IMG/VR virus record: IMGVR_UViG_3300028027_000108
Span: 1-40,255 of that record
Direction: 5' to 3' (one strand)
Source: a virus
Length of the DNA: 40,255 nt
Shown here piece after piece: positions 32,850-39,426 of the stretch. The notes under the pieces are model-generated. The model worked only from the letters and a program-made list of their open reading frames with translations. It did no database searches and was not told the origin of the DNA. Both the position numbers and the translations under genes were made by a program. The stretch's first letter is position 1; each line of letters opens with the position of its first letter.

Positions 32850-33244
32850 TGGCAAAGAATAAATACCAAAGGTTTAAGATTGACTTCTTTGAGTTTAGCT
32901 TCCTCGTAGAAGCCTGTATTCCGCCAAGACCTATAGCAAGAGCAATGTTTTGGGATAAGGCGATAAACGAGTACTACCACGAGCTTACGACAGAAGAAAG
33001 AGCAAAGCTACACGAATGGGTAAATAGGAATCCTTCTATGCAACACGCTTTAGAGCATGATAATGAGGATGCTATTGAGTTCAACTTAAGATATGACCCT
33101 GATAATCAGTATGAAGTAAGAACTGAATTTGAGGGAAAACAAGAAACCGTACAAGCTTACAAAGATGGAGATAAGTATTATGTAGCAATTAACAAATGGA
33201 TTTCACCAGAGTTTATCAAGGAAGTAATAAAAATAGAAATATAA
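32849..33244 (+). CDS. hypothetical early protein
   Basis: A 131-aa protein. The first half is helical (RFKIDFFEFSFLVEACIPPR; TTEERAKLHEWVNRNPSM), the second half beta-rich (YEVRTEFEGKQETVQAYKDG). ATG and stop each share a base with the adjacent genes, so translation is coupled on both sides. No family recognised. Confidence 0.55.
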   Translation: MAKNKYQRFKIDFFEFSFLVEACIPPRPIARAMFWDKAINEYYHELTTEERAKLHEWVNRNPSMQHALEHDNEDAIEFNLRYDPDNQYEVRTEFEGKQETVQAYKDGDKYYVAINKWISPEFIKEVIKIEI

Positions 33245-33507
33245 TGGAAAATTTCCCACCGCCTTCATTTCACACAAGAAATATTACACAAAGTCAAGTA
33301 GATAAATATATTAAAAAAATGGAAAAAGGAAAATTAAAAATAACATTTGAGTCAAATGGTGCTGAATATAGTGCAACAATGAGCGACACAGTAGGACTAG
33401 AAGAAATATACAACGCAGTAAACGCAATGCTGATAGGTATGACTTTTCATCAAGAAACAATAAACAATTATATATTAGAATTAGCAGAGAGCATAGAAAC
33501 AAAATGA
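33244..33507 (+). CDS. hypothetical early protein
   Basis: An 87-aa protein starting MENFPPPSFHTRNITQ. ATG 33244 overlaps the preceding stop by one base and is preferred over longer in-frame starts inside the upstream gene. A beta hairpin (KLKITFESNGAEYSATMSD) is followed by a long helix. The fold could be a small binding protein. Unknown function. Confidence 0.55.
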   Translation: MENFPPPSFHTRNITQSQVDKYIKKMEKGKLKITFESNGAEYSATMSDTVGLEEIYNAVNAMLIGMTFHQETINNYILELAESIETK

Positions 33508-33647
33508 CAACATACACAAGAAAAGAAACAACAAAAGCAATTAAGGTAATGATGGAAGTTTTTCCAGAAATAGGAATAAAACCAAATGTTGAAAAATTAT
33601 TATGCCTACTATCAGCAAGAAGGTATTTTAAGAAATTAAATAAATAA
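33504..33647 (+). CDS. small hypothetical early protein
   Basis: A 47-aa basic helical protein (starts MTTYTRKETTKAIKVMMEVF, ends RRYFKKLNK). Its ATG overlaps the preceding stop (ATGA), the coupling used throughout this operon. The basic, helix-rich composition would suit nucleic-acid binding. No family recognised. Confidence 0.5.
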   Translation: MTTYTRKETTKAIKVMMEVFPEIGIKPNVEKLLCLLSARRYFKKLNK

Positions 33648-33655
33648 TAAATGTA

Positions 33656-33865
33656 ATGGTAAAGACAGCAGTATCACAGCTAATAGATTACATGAGAGTA
33701 AATAGGCACTTTATAGGTAAAGACTTAAAAACAGAGTTTCAGAGATTCTTGATAATAGAGAAGCAGGACTTAATAAACTCGTACGCACAGGGAACTTACG
33801 ATGAGGGAGGATTAAACACAGAAGAGGACTGTGAGAATTTTTTTAACGAAAACTTTATACAATAA
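33656..33865 (+). CDS. small early protein
   Basis: A 69-aa protein (MVKTAVSQLIDYMRVNRHFI..., then LIIEKQDLINSYAQGTYDEG...CENFFNENF). It follows the plan W/L-helix, '(E)KQ-x-I-x-x-A/SY', an acidic turn and '(Y/F)F/Y-x-x-x-F' shared with the genes at 33874, 36342 and 36596. I read it as a diverged member of a small-protein family common in Bacteroidetes phages; function unknown. Confidence 0.55.
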   Translation: MVKTAVSQLIDYMRVNRHFIGKDLKTEFQRFLIIEKQDLINSYAQGTYDEGGLNTEEDCENFFNENFIQ

Positions 33866-33873
33866 TAAATATT

Positions 33874-34077
33874 ATGAGCAGACAGACAGCAGTTGAATGG
33901 TTAGAGAAAGAATTTATTGCTTTACAAAATTATGGAGTAAATGAACTTGGATTATTTGCAAAAGCAAAAGAAATGGAAAAGCAACAAATTATTGATGCTT
34001 GTAATCAAATAGAAGTAATTGGATTAGACCATGAATTAGCTGGAGAGAAATACTACAACAAAACGTTTAAAGATTAA
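33874..34077 (+). CDS. small early protein, TAVEWLE family
   Basis: A 67-aa protein with a clear family pattern: TAVEWLEKEF at the N-terminus, AKEMEKQQIIDACNQ in the middle, and GEKYYNKTF at the C-terminus. Related small proteins are frequent and usually multicopy in Bacteroidetes phages. Its paralogues here are at 33656, 36342 and 36596. The acidic helical hairpin suggests a protein-binding role, but no function is known to me. Confidence 0.65.
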   Translation: MSRQTAVEWLEKEFIALQNYGVNELGLFAKAKEMEKQQIIDACNQIEVIGLDHELAGEKYYNKTFKD

Positions 34078-34080
34078 ATT

Positions 34081-34185
34081 ATGAAAGAGTTTTTAAATTT
34101 TATAGCAATATCAACACTTTTAGGAAGTATTGTAATGTTAATAATAACAATTATAGATTTAATTAAATTATTAAAAAATAAATAA
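34081..34185 (+). CDS. 34-aa single-pass membrane peptide
   Basis: MKEFLNFIAISTLLGSIVML begins a hydrophobic helix of about 22 residues, ending in a basic LLKNK tail. The frame is flanked 3 bp away by coupled genes on both sides. It is small for a holin and sits in the early operon, so a membrane-acting early function (for example exclusion or sensing) is as likely. Real but unassigned. Confidence 0.45.
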   Translation: MKEFLNFIAISTLLGSIVMLIITIIDLIKLLKNK

Positions 34186-34188
34186 ATT

Positions 34189-34356
34189 ATGAACAAAATA
34201 GAAAGAGCAATTTACGATATTAGGTTACAAATTAAAGGCATAGAACGCAATTTTTTAATATCAGAAACAGAACTTAAATGTTTAAAAAGACAACTTGAAA
34301 GTTTATTAATAATAGAAGAAGACGAATCAATACCTCACGAAACATTTAACAAATAA
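34189..34356 (+). CDS. small coiled-coil early protein
   Basis: A 55-aa protein: MNKIERAIYDIRLQIKGIER with heptad-like spacing, then LKCLKRQLESLLIIEEDE. It is a helical hairpin or short coiled coil. It lies 3 bp after the membrane peptide gene and 3 bp before the next gene. Function unknown. Confidence 0.5.
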   Translation: MNKIERAIYDIRLQIKGIERNFLISETELKCLKRQLESLLIIEEDESIPHETFNK

Positions 34357-34359
34357 ATT

Positions 34360-34578
34360 ATGATACCAAAAGAAAAAGCAATAGAATTGTATTATAAGTT
34401 TACTTGTTGTGCACCATTACATAGTGACAATATGGAATGTGCATTAATAGCAGTAGATGAAATTTTAAAATCAATACCTTGTATCCCATCACCAATACCT
34501 TGTGAAGATATAAATGATTGTATTATACAAGCAAGGGAATTTTGGCAAAAAGTTAAAAAAGAAATAAAATCATTATGA
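34360..34578 (+). CDS. small early protein, ALIAVDEIL family
   Basis: A 72-aa protein: KEKAIELYYKF, then CALIAVDEIL, then a loop with PCIPSPIPC, then AREFWQKVKKEIKSL. The same plan (KEKALEIFNE, CALITVNRII, EYWQEVRQELESM) recurs at 35658, so the two are paralogues. The family is widespread in small-gene clusters of Bacteroidetes phages. Four cysteines could bind metal. Function unknown. Confidence 0.6.
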   Translation: MIPKEKAIELYYKFTCCAPLHSDNMECALIAVDEILKSIPCIPSPIPCEDINDCIIQAREFWQKVKKEIKSL

Positions 34579-34790
34579 CACCAATATACTTTCAACCAAA
34601 AGGAATTAGAGCTCACGCTTGCGAGGTAGGTATGATTTCAGAAACAGACCCTAATTACATTTGGTACTTAGACGAGCCTTGCAAGATTCTGCTGAGTGAA
34701 GTTAAGATTATTGACAAGGAAAATGTATTTTACAATAAAAAAAGTAAAAGTCACGAAATAAATAAAAATTATGAAATTAGAAGTATTTAA
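34575..34790 (+). CDS. hypothetical early protein
   Basis: A 71-aa beta-rich protein (MTPIYFQPKGIRAHACEVGM; later CKILLSEVKIIDKENVF). It overlaps the preceding stop by 4 bp (ATGA) and the next gene by 20 bp. It is possibly a small barrel. No family recognised. Confidence 0.5.
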   Translation: MTPIYFQPKGIRAHACEVGMISETDPNYIWYLDEPCKILLSEVKIIDKENVFYNKKSKSHEINKNYEIRSI

Positions 34791-35145
34791 GGACATCCTT
34801 AGTAGGATAAGGAAGGCAGACGCAGTTGTTAACGTGCTGTACCCAATGGTAGATGTAACTGGCGTAACGGACGAGTATATCAATGTCATAGAGATGATGA
34901 TGAAGTGTTATTACGGAGAAGAGGGCGCAGAATGGATTTCTTCTTACCTATACGATTTAAGAGACCCTAAGAATGCGTGGGCTTGGGATAAGGATGGTAA
35001 TGAAATATTAAAAGACGAGGATGAGTTGTGGGCTTATTGCGAAGAACTGAAAATGAGCAAAAAGGAATACACTCCAGCACCTCTAATGACAGATGAACAG
35101 AGAGCAGAACTAATGGAGGAGATGAAGAAAGCATTCTTACAATAA
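34771..35145 (+). CDS. hypothetical early protein with YGEEGAEWI motif
   Basis: A 124-aa acidic helical protein. An 'E-M-x-x-x-YYGEEGAEWISSYL' stretch (about residues 41-58) is followed by an aspartate-rich loop and the C-terminal helix MTDEQRAELMEEMKK. I recall similar proteins in Flavobacteriia and marine Bacteroidetes phages with a 'GEEGxEWI' core. Function unknown. Its stop overlaps the start of the zinc peptidase gene. Confidence 0.55.
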   Translation: MKLEVFKDILSRIRKADAVVNVLYPMVDVTGVTDEYINVIEMMMKCYYGEEGAEWISSYLYDLRDPKNAWAWDKDGNEILKDEDELWAYCEELKMSKKEYTPAPLMTDEQRAELMEEMKKAFLQ

Positions 35146-35450
35146 TGATTATACCTTCCTCCTTCCAGCTTTTAGGTCAAACGATTGAGATTATTATTGA
35201 CAACGAATACTGTCATAAGAATAAGTGCTATGGGCAGTTTATATCATTTGAAAACAAGATAATTATAGCAAACAAATTTAAGAGTAAAAAAGTTTGGATA
35301 GATTATAAGGACGAAATAATTCAAGCTACATATTTCCATGAGGTTATACATGCGTTATTATTTTATGCAGATTCTAAAAGTTGGCTTGATGAAAAATTAG
35401 TAGATAAGTTAGGTAATTTACTTCATCAATATGAGATAAGTAAAAAATAG
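35145..35450 (+). CDS. small zinc metallopeptidase-like protein
   Basis: A 101-aa protein with a HEVIH zincin motif (H65, E66, H69) in a helix preceded by a beta strand (ENKIIIANKF), as in SprT- and ImmA-like minimal peptidases. A downstream acid (D76 or E82) could be the third ligand. By analogy with ImmA it could cleave a repressor, but no repressor substrate is adjacent. It is a minimal-length catalytic core. Confidence 0.65.
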   Translation: MIIPSSFQLLGQTIEIIIDNEYCHKNKCYGQFISFENKIIIANKFKSKKVWIDYKDEIIQATYFHEVIHALLFYADSKSWLDEKLVDKLGNLLHQYEISKK

Positions 35451-35472
35451 GAAATAATAAATAGATAAAATA

Positions 35473-35652
35473 ATGGAAAACAATAAAGAAAAAGATAAAG
35501 TAGAAGTAACTCGTTTTGAGGTTATTAACCACGCAGGCAATGATAGACCTATAGGTAGAATACTAACTATGTACAAAGAGATGGGAGACTTTCAGGAAGT
35601 AGAGGTTCAGTATCAGGATGGTGGTAGAACTATTAAAGTATTCTTGAGATAG
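35473..35652 (+). CDS. small hypothetical early protein
   Basis: A 59-aa protein starting MENNKEKDKVEVTRFEVINH, with three predicted strands (VEVTRFEVIN, RILTMYKEMG, TIKVFLR). It lies 22 bp after the peptidase gene and 5 bp before the next. A small beta-sheet protein of unknown role. Confidence 0.55.
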   Translation: MENNKEKDKVEVTRFEVINHAGNDRPIGRILTMYKEMGDFQEVEVQYQDGGRTIKVFLR

Positions 35653-35657
35653 TTATT

Positions 35658-35888
35658 ATGGTAGAAGCTAAAGAAAAAGCATTAGAAATATTTAACGAGC
35701 ATTATTTCTACTTGAGGTGTAATTTAATGCACGATGAAGATGCTAAAGAAGATGCAATAGTATGTGCTTTAATAACAGTAAATAGAATTATTGAAGCACT
35801 GTCTATAACACCATTTGGTAGTTTTGAAACTGAATACTGGCAAGAAGTTAGGCAAGAATTAGAAAGTATGCGTGACAAGAATGCGTGA
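35658..35888 (+). CDS. small early protein, ALIAVDEIL family paralogue
   Basis: A 76-aa protein with the same three-part plan as the gene at 34360: KEKALEIFNE, a helix with CALITVNRII, and a C-terminal EYWQEVRQELESM helix. Duplication within the same operon. Its end overlaps the next gene by 8 bp. Confidence 0.6.
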   Translation: MVEAKEKALEIFNEHYFYLRCNLMHDEDAKEDAIVCALITVNRIIEALSITPFGSFETEYWQEVRQELESMRDKNA

Positions 35889-36165
35889 CAAATTATTTAA
35901 ACAAACAAATAAAATGAGAGAAGAATTAGAAAAAAACAGACAAGATGAGCAACCTGTACCATCAACAATTGATTACAAGCCGTCAAACAAAGAAGCACTT
36001 CGTGAATATGAAATTAGAATTAGATTCTTAGGCAGAGGATGTCTTGTAGGAGTAGGATGTCAAGAAATTGCATTTGAATCAATAGAATCAGCTATACAAG
36101 AACTAAATGAGTATGTAAAAAATCCATACGAAACTCAAAAAAAGTGGAGAAAAATATTAGGTTAG
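35881..36165 (+). CDS. hypothetical early protein with conserved GCLVGVGC motif
   Basis: A 94-aa protein. The first 40 residues are a charged, partly disordered helix. The rest is a compact domain, YEIRIRFLGRGCLVGVGCQE then ESIESAIQELNEYVKNPYE, with two cysteines six residues apart. I recall similar domains in small-gene clusters of Bacteroidetes phages. ATG 35881 is preferred over an upstream GTG because it gives the 8-bp overlap with the previous gene. Confidence 0.55.
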   Translation: MRDKLFKQTNKMREELEKNRQDEQPVPSTIDYKPSNKEALREYEIRIRFLGRGCLVGVGCQEIAFESIESAIQELNEYVKNPYETQKKWRKILG

Positions 36166-36166
36166 T

Positions 36167-36349
36167 ATGTTTAATTACATAAAATACATTTGCAAGTTAA
36201 TAACAGGACTATCAATCATAATAGCATTAGACGTACTACTTAAAAAAGCAGACCCTTATGTAAGTGATTGGTGGTTCTACATTACTTTAGCAAGTTATCA
36301 AGGATATTGTTATTTAGAGTTTAATTTAAGAAATAAAGAAGATGAGTAA
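36167..36349 (+). CDS. small membrane protein
   Basis: A 60-aa protein with one clear transmembrane helix (LITGLSIIIALDVLL, about residues 12-26) and a second amphipathic, aromatic-rich segment (WWFYITLASYQGYCYL) that may also insert. The C-terminus is charged. A two-pass hairpin of this size could be a holin, but the gene is in the early operon and no endolysin adjoins it. Confidence 0.5.
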   Translation: MFNYIKYICKLITGLSIIIALDVLLKKADPYVSDWWFYITLASYQGYCYLEFNLRNKEDE

Positions 36350-36599
36350 TAGAAAACAAAATAGTATAATGTGGTTTATTGACCAAATGTATGAGCATGG
36401 TATTTTAGATGGTGCAGAACAATATTGTCATAATACTTTAAGACAACTGTATGAACAAGCAGAAAAAATACATGAGCAGGAGATAGTAACTGCTTATGCA
36501 TTTGGCCATAATGATGGTTGTCGTTATATGAATAATGATAAACAAGAATTTGAACATGGAGAAGGATATTATCAAGAAAATTTAATAAATAAACTATGA
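36342..36599 (+). CDS. small early protein, TAVEWLE family paralogue
   Basis: An 85-aa protein: NSIMWFIDQM at the start, then YEQAEKIHEQEIVTAYAFGH, and GEGYYQENLI at the end. This is the plan of the 33874 gene with a longer middle. Overlaps: 8 bp with the membrane protein gene, 4 bp with the next family member. Confidence 0.6.
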   Translation: MSNRKQNSIMWFIDQMYEHGILDGAEQYCHNTLRQLYEQAEKIHEQEIVTAYAFGHNDGCRYMNNDKQEFEHGEGYYQENLINKL

Positions 36600-36862
36600 C
36601 ATCAATAGATTGGTTGGTTGAACAACTAACAGAAGTGAAAAGAAAAAACTGGATAAATAATAAAATTCTAGCAATTAGTAAAAATTCATTAGCTAAACAA
36701 ACATTTGACGGAATTATTGAAGAGGCTAAAAAACTACATAGACAAGAACATAGTAAAACTTGGGATGAGGCTATGCGCAATTTAGATGTAAGAGGAGGAA
36801 ATATAGTTAGGGCTTGGGATGATTTTGATGAACATTATGAGAAAATGATTAATAATAAATAA
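36596..36862 (+). CDS. small early protein, TAVEWLE family paralogue
   Basis: An 88-aa protein: TSIDWLVEQL at the start, IIEEAKKLHRQEHSKTWDEA in the middle, and an altered C-terminus (DDFDEHYEKMI) in place of GE-x-YY. It directly follows the 36342 gene with a 4-bp overlap, which suggests tandem duplication and divergence. Confidence 0.6.
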   Translation: MTSIDWLVEQLTEVKRKNWINNKILAISKNSLAKQTFDGIIEEAKKLHRQEHSKTWDEAMRNLDVRGGNIVRAWDDFDEHYEKMINNK

Positions 36863-36866
36863 AAAT

Positions 36867-37505
36867 ATGAAAGGATATTTAAAGAAAACAGAAGAAGGTT
36901 GGTTTGTGGTATTTGACCAAAGAACTATGCAAGACCCAAGTGCAGAAGAAGGTATATTGCCATTACATCCAATTGATGTTAAAATGATAGATGAAGATAG
37001 TAAAGTATTTGACCATATTGAAGCAAGAATTAAAGCATATCCTAATGTTGAATTTGAGGTTAATATGTATGATGGCAAATCTCATATATCAAATGCTTGG
37101 AATGGTTATGCTAAACTTGTTGCCACTGATGAAAATGGTAAACCACTTACTTATTGGGGTGGGTTAAAGGACAGAACTTGTGACCATATTAATTGTAGAG
37201 AAGTATGCCCTGAATGCAAACCATATCATGTATCAGAAGATTGTGAAGAAGTAAAGAATTGGGATAATTTTGTAGAACAAAAGAATTTAGAATTATTAGC
37301 AGAAGAAGTATATGGTAAAGGAATTAAACCCGACTACGAAGAAGGATTTATAGATGGTTACAACAAAGCTAAAGAAACTTTATATACAGAAGAACAAATT
37401 AGAGAAGCAATAAAAATGGCATATGAATTTGGGCAAGCAGGTCATTTTATTGGAGAAGGAGATTTGTGTATAAAAGAAATTATTCAATCACTTAAAAAAG
37501 ATTAA
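36867..37505 (+). CDS. two-domain early protein, unknown function
   Basis: A 212-aa protein. The N-terminal domain (MKGYLKKTEEGWFVVF; LPLHPIDV; beta-rich, to about 110) is a small domain I recall from Bacteroidetes phages. A cysteine/histidine cluster follows (CDHINCREVCPECKPYHVSE, about residues 108-127) and could bind zinc. The C-terminal part carries EEGFIDGYNKAKE and YTEEQIREAIKMAYE, similar to the helix plan of the neighbouring small-protein families, so this may be a fusion. Function unknown. Confidence 0.6.
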   Translation: MKGYLKKTEEGWFVVFDQRTMQDPSAEEGILPLHPIDVKMIDEDSKVFDHIEARIKAYPNVEFEVNMYDGKSHISNAWNGYAKLVATDENGKPLTYWGGLKDRTCDHINCREVCPECKPYHVSEDCEEVKNWDNFVEQKNLELLAEEVYGKGIKPDYEEGFIDGYNKAKETLYTEEQIREAIKMAYEFGQAGHFIGEGDLCIKEIIQSLKKD

Positions 37506-37507
37506 TT

Positions 37508-37894
37508 ATGGAAATTAAAAATGGAGATGTATTTGATATAGGTCAAACAGTAAATGGTGTAAGTAAGTTTTTACGGTTTAATAATAAATGGTATTATTTT
37601 AATAAAGAAAATTTCTCATATTTACGTGAATATGAATATGACCAAGAAGATTTAACTCAAACCATTTTATTAAATGAATATGAAAATATAGAATTTGTAA
37701 AAAATATGAATATAGATATAGAACTAAATAAATTTTTAGAGGGAAACAAAGAAAGAGTACAAAAACTAATAGACAAAGATATATTTGACCAAGCTACTTT
37801 AGCAATGGAAGAATGGTATGGTAGTGGATGCGAAACTGAAATAGATGCTTATTTCAGAGGTGCAAAGTGGATGCAACAACAATTAAATAAATAA
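37508..37894 (+). CDS. hypothetical early protein
   Basis: A 128-aa protein. The N-terminal half is beta-rich with many aromatics (KFLRFNNKWYYFNKENFSYL). The C-terminal 50 residues (IFDQATLAMEEWYGSGCETE, then AYFRGAKWMQQQLNK) form a helical hairpin like those ending the TAVEWLE-type proteins. It lies 2 bp after the 212-aa gene. Function unknown. Confidence 0.55.
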   Translation: MEIKNGDVFDIGQTVNGVSKFLRFNNKWYYFNKENFSYLREYEYDQEDLTQTILLNEYENIEFVKNMNIDIELNKFLEGNKERVQKLIDKDIFDQATLAMEEWYGSGCETEIDAYFRGAKWMQQQLNK

Positions 37895-37895
37895 T

Positions 37896-37925
37896 GATAC
37901 GATAAGATACGCAAATATACGAATA
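37896..37925 (+). repeat. three 10-bp phased direct repeats
   Basis: GATACGATAA, GATACGCAAA and TATACGAATA lie end to end, placing ATACG on the same helical face every turn. It is in the gap before the 64-aa gene. The minus strand also contains a TATATTTG box here (37919-37912). Possible operator, iteron set or antisense promoter. Confidence 0.45.
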
Positions 37926-38119
37926 TGATGCTACAACTAAATCCAATGATACCAATATTTAGAGTATCAGATAATATGGAAGGTTTTGCGTTTCTCGTGA
38001 TTGATTACTCACAAGAACACGATTTACTATTTACCTGTGCTATGGATGATGGCAAGATATGGACGCTTAATAACAAGGAGATAAGAATGCCTAAGAATAT
38101 ATCTTTGGACAGAAAATAA
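37925..38119 (+). CDS. small conserved early protein
   Basis: A 64-aa protein (or 63 aa from the second ATG at 37928). The core LNPMIPIFRVSDNMEGFAFL then VIDYSQEHDLLFTCAMDDG and WTLNNKEIRMPKNIS is a compact beta domain that I recall as common in phages of several host groups. Function unknown. It follows the 10-bp repeats and precedes the nuclease-like gene by 6 bp. Confidence 0.65.
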   Translation: MMLQLNPMIPIFRVSDNMEGFAFLVIDYSQEHDLLFTCAMDDGKIWTLNNKEIRMPKNISLDRK

Positions 38120-38125
38120 AATAAT

Positions 38126-38485
38126 ATGAAGCACTCAAATTCATTTACACACGACTTAGCTTTTGGCGAAGAGGCAGAAGACTGGGTAAAGGGAATATTT
38201 ACTGGAGCATTTAAGGTAGAAGTTAAGAGCGATAGAATGGCTCATAAGACTGGCAACTTATTTATAGAAGTGTTTTCAAGAGGCAAGCCAAGCGGAATAT
38301 CTACCACCACCGCAGATATTTGGATATACAGAATAGAGGCGCATGGCACTGCTATTATAGTCCCAACAAAGATTATAAAGGAAGTGGTTAGGGAATGTTT
38401 TTTGAAAAACAACCAAAAATATACATTAGGAGGAGATAATAATACAAGCAAAGGAGTGTTAGTTCCAGTGATAAAGTTATTATAG
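38126..38485 (+). CDS. PD-(D/E)XK-like nuclease
   Basis: A 119-aa protein. GEEAEDWVKGIF (helix with E15-E18), VEVKSDR (E32-x-K34) and NLFIEVFSRGKPSGIST (E48, then a conserved R/G/K/P loop) give the usual order of acid, E-x-K and a downstream strand of PD-(D/E)XK nucleases. TTADIWIYR continues the core sheet. Likely a Holliday-junction or nicking endonuclease used in replication, packaging or host DNA degradation. It is the last gene of the long early operon. Confidence 0.65.
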   Translation: MKHSNSFTHDLAFGEEAEDWVKGIFTGAFKVEVKSDRMAHKTGNLFIEVFSRGKPSGISTTTADIWIYRIEAHGTAIIVPTKIIKEVVRECFLKNNQKYTLGGDNNTSKGVLVPVIKLL

Positions 38486-38492
38486 TATAAAT

Positions 38493-38507
38493 ATCAGTTT
38501 AAAACTG
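38493..38507. repeat. 15-bp palindrome
   Basis: TCAGTTT-A-AAACTGA, a perfect 7-bp inverted repeat around one base, in the gap after the nuclease gene. It could be an operator or a recombination core near the serine recombinase cassette. Confidence 0.45.
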
Positions 38508-38574
38508 ACACATAGAATATAAAACATAATAGGTATAGGCGCGCAATAACTTCCGATTTCAATAGAACGCACAA

Positions 38575-38608
38575 ATAGCCCTAGTATTAATTTGCTAGGG
38601 TTATTTTT
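38575..38608 (+). terminator. terminator of the early operon
   Basis: CCCTAG (38579-38584) pairs with CTAGGG (38595-38600) around a 10-nt A/T loop, followed by TTATTTTTATTT. It ends the rightward early transcript before the recombinase cassette. Confidence 0.7.
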
Positions 38609-38612
38609 ATTT

Positions 38613-38644
38613 AGTAAACTTTATTCTTGCTTATTTAGTTTACT
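38613..38644. promoter_or_regulatory. putative operator, inverted repeat around the -33 box
   Basis: AGTAAACT (38613-38620) and its exact reverse complement AGTTTACT (38637-38644), each preceded by TTT/ATTT, flank the TTG at 38627-38629. It suits binding by the RHH protein encoded immediately downstream. Confidence 0.45.
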
Positions 38645-38656
38645 TAATTATATTTG
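38627..38656 (+). promoter_or_regulatory. promoter of the recombinase cassette
   Basis: TTG (38627-38629), a 19-bp spacer and TATATTTG (38649-38656). Predicted start near 38662, about 20 nt before the ATG at 38682. Confidence 0.75.
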
Positions 38657-38681
38657 TACCATAATTATAATAATAAAACAT

Positions 38682-38822
38682 ATGGCAAGACCTTCAATGT
38701 ACAACGAGCCGACTAAAGTATTAGCGGAGAAAGTTCCAATTAGTCATTACGATAGGCTAAAACAAATAATTAGGGACGAACTTAAAAAATTACAAAAAAA
38801 AAACCAATTACTAAAAAAATAA
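38682..38822 (+). CDS. small ribbon-helix-helix-like regulator
   Basis: A 46-aa protein starting MARPSMYNEPTKVLAEKVPI. ARPSMYNEP is the N-terminal arm, TKVLAEKVPIS the strand, and HYDRLKQIIRDELKKLQ the helices of a minimal ribbon-helix-helix or arm-type DNA-binding protein. ATG 38682 is used because the promoter lies just upstream and covers longer in-frame starts. The operator-like inverted repeat at 38613-38644 suggests it controls its own cassette. Confidence 0.6.
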   Translation: MARPSMYNEPTKVLAEKVPISHYDRLKQIIRDELKKLQKKNQLLKK

Positions 38823-38826
38823 TATT

Positions 38827-39414
38827 ATGAATAGAAAAGTAAATAGAGGCTATTTTCAAACAGTAAACCCTTACATAGAAGCAACAACAAAAAGAATAAA
38901 AAGGTCTGAATTTGAAGAAATAATAGAAAAACCATTAATATTTGACAATGGAGACGTTATGTTTTATATTGGGAATAATTTATTTTGTTTAGATGGCGGA
39001 GGAGACGATGCTTTAGACTATAAAGAATTAGAGGGGGAATATATAGAGATAGTAATTGATAGCGTAATTATAAATAAAAAGATATCAAATGCTTTTAATG
39101 CTATTAAAGAATCTATTGCTGAAGACAATAAGAAATACGAACAATTACAAGAAGTAAAGAAAACTTATGTAATGCTTGATAATAAAAATGGATGTTACAA
39201 AATAGGAGTTTCAAATAATCCCACATACAGAGAAAGTACTTTACAAAGCGAGAAGCCTTATATCTCTTTAATAATGACCAAGGAAGATAATATTGAAAAA
39301 GAATTGCATAATAAATTTAACAATAAAAGAATAAGAGGGGAATGGTTTTCGTTAAGTCAAGAAGATTTAAACGACCTACTATTAACATACGGATTTTCCT
39401 TGATTAACAATTAA
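38827..39414 (+). CDS. GIY-YIG (T5orf172/Mug113-like) nuclease-domain protein
   Basis: A 195-aa protein. The C-terminal domain (about 112-190) reads YVMLDNKNGCYKIGVSNNP, then R134 in YRESTLQS, IEKELHNKF, and GEWFSLS. This is the T5orf172/Mug113 branch of the GIY-YIG superfamily, with KIG in place of YIG, catalytic-type R, and E/H in the helix. The N-terminal 100 residues are beta-rich and unrecognised. It may be a nuclease linked to mobility of the cassette, or part of regulation. It sits 4 bp after the RHH gene and 12 bp before the recombinase. Confidence 0.7.
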   Translation: MNRKVNRGYFQTVNPYIEATTKRIKRSEFEEIIEKPLIFDNGDVMFYIGNNLFCLDGGGDDALDYKELEGEYIEIVIDSVIINKKISNAFNAIKESIAEDNKKYEQLQEVKKTYVMLDNKNGCYKIGVSNNPTYRESTLQSEKPYISLIMTKEDNIEKELHNKFNNKRIRGEWFSLSQEDLNDLLLTYGFSLINN

Positions 39415-39426
39415 ATAGAACTGAAA

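Noticed and set aside
34081-36349. Holins encoded by the 34-aa and 60-aa membrane proteins
   Set aside because: Size and hydrophobicity allow it, but both lie in the early operon with no endolysin nearby, so a lysis role is not supported.
38592-38681. Longer N-terminus for the RHH protein before the GIY-YIG gene
   Set aside because: The upstream in-frame part overlaps a terminator and the promoter at 38627-38656; MARPSMYNEP is the natural start.
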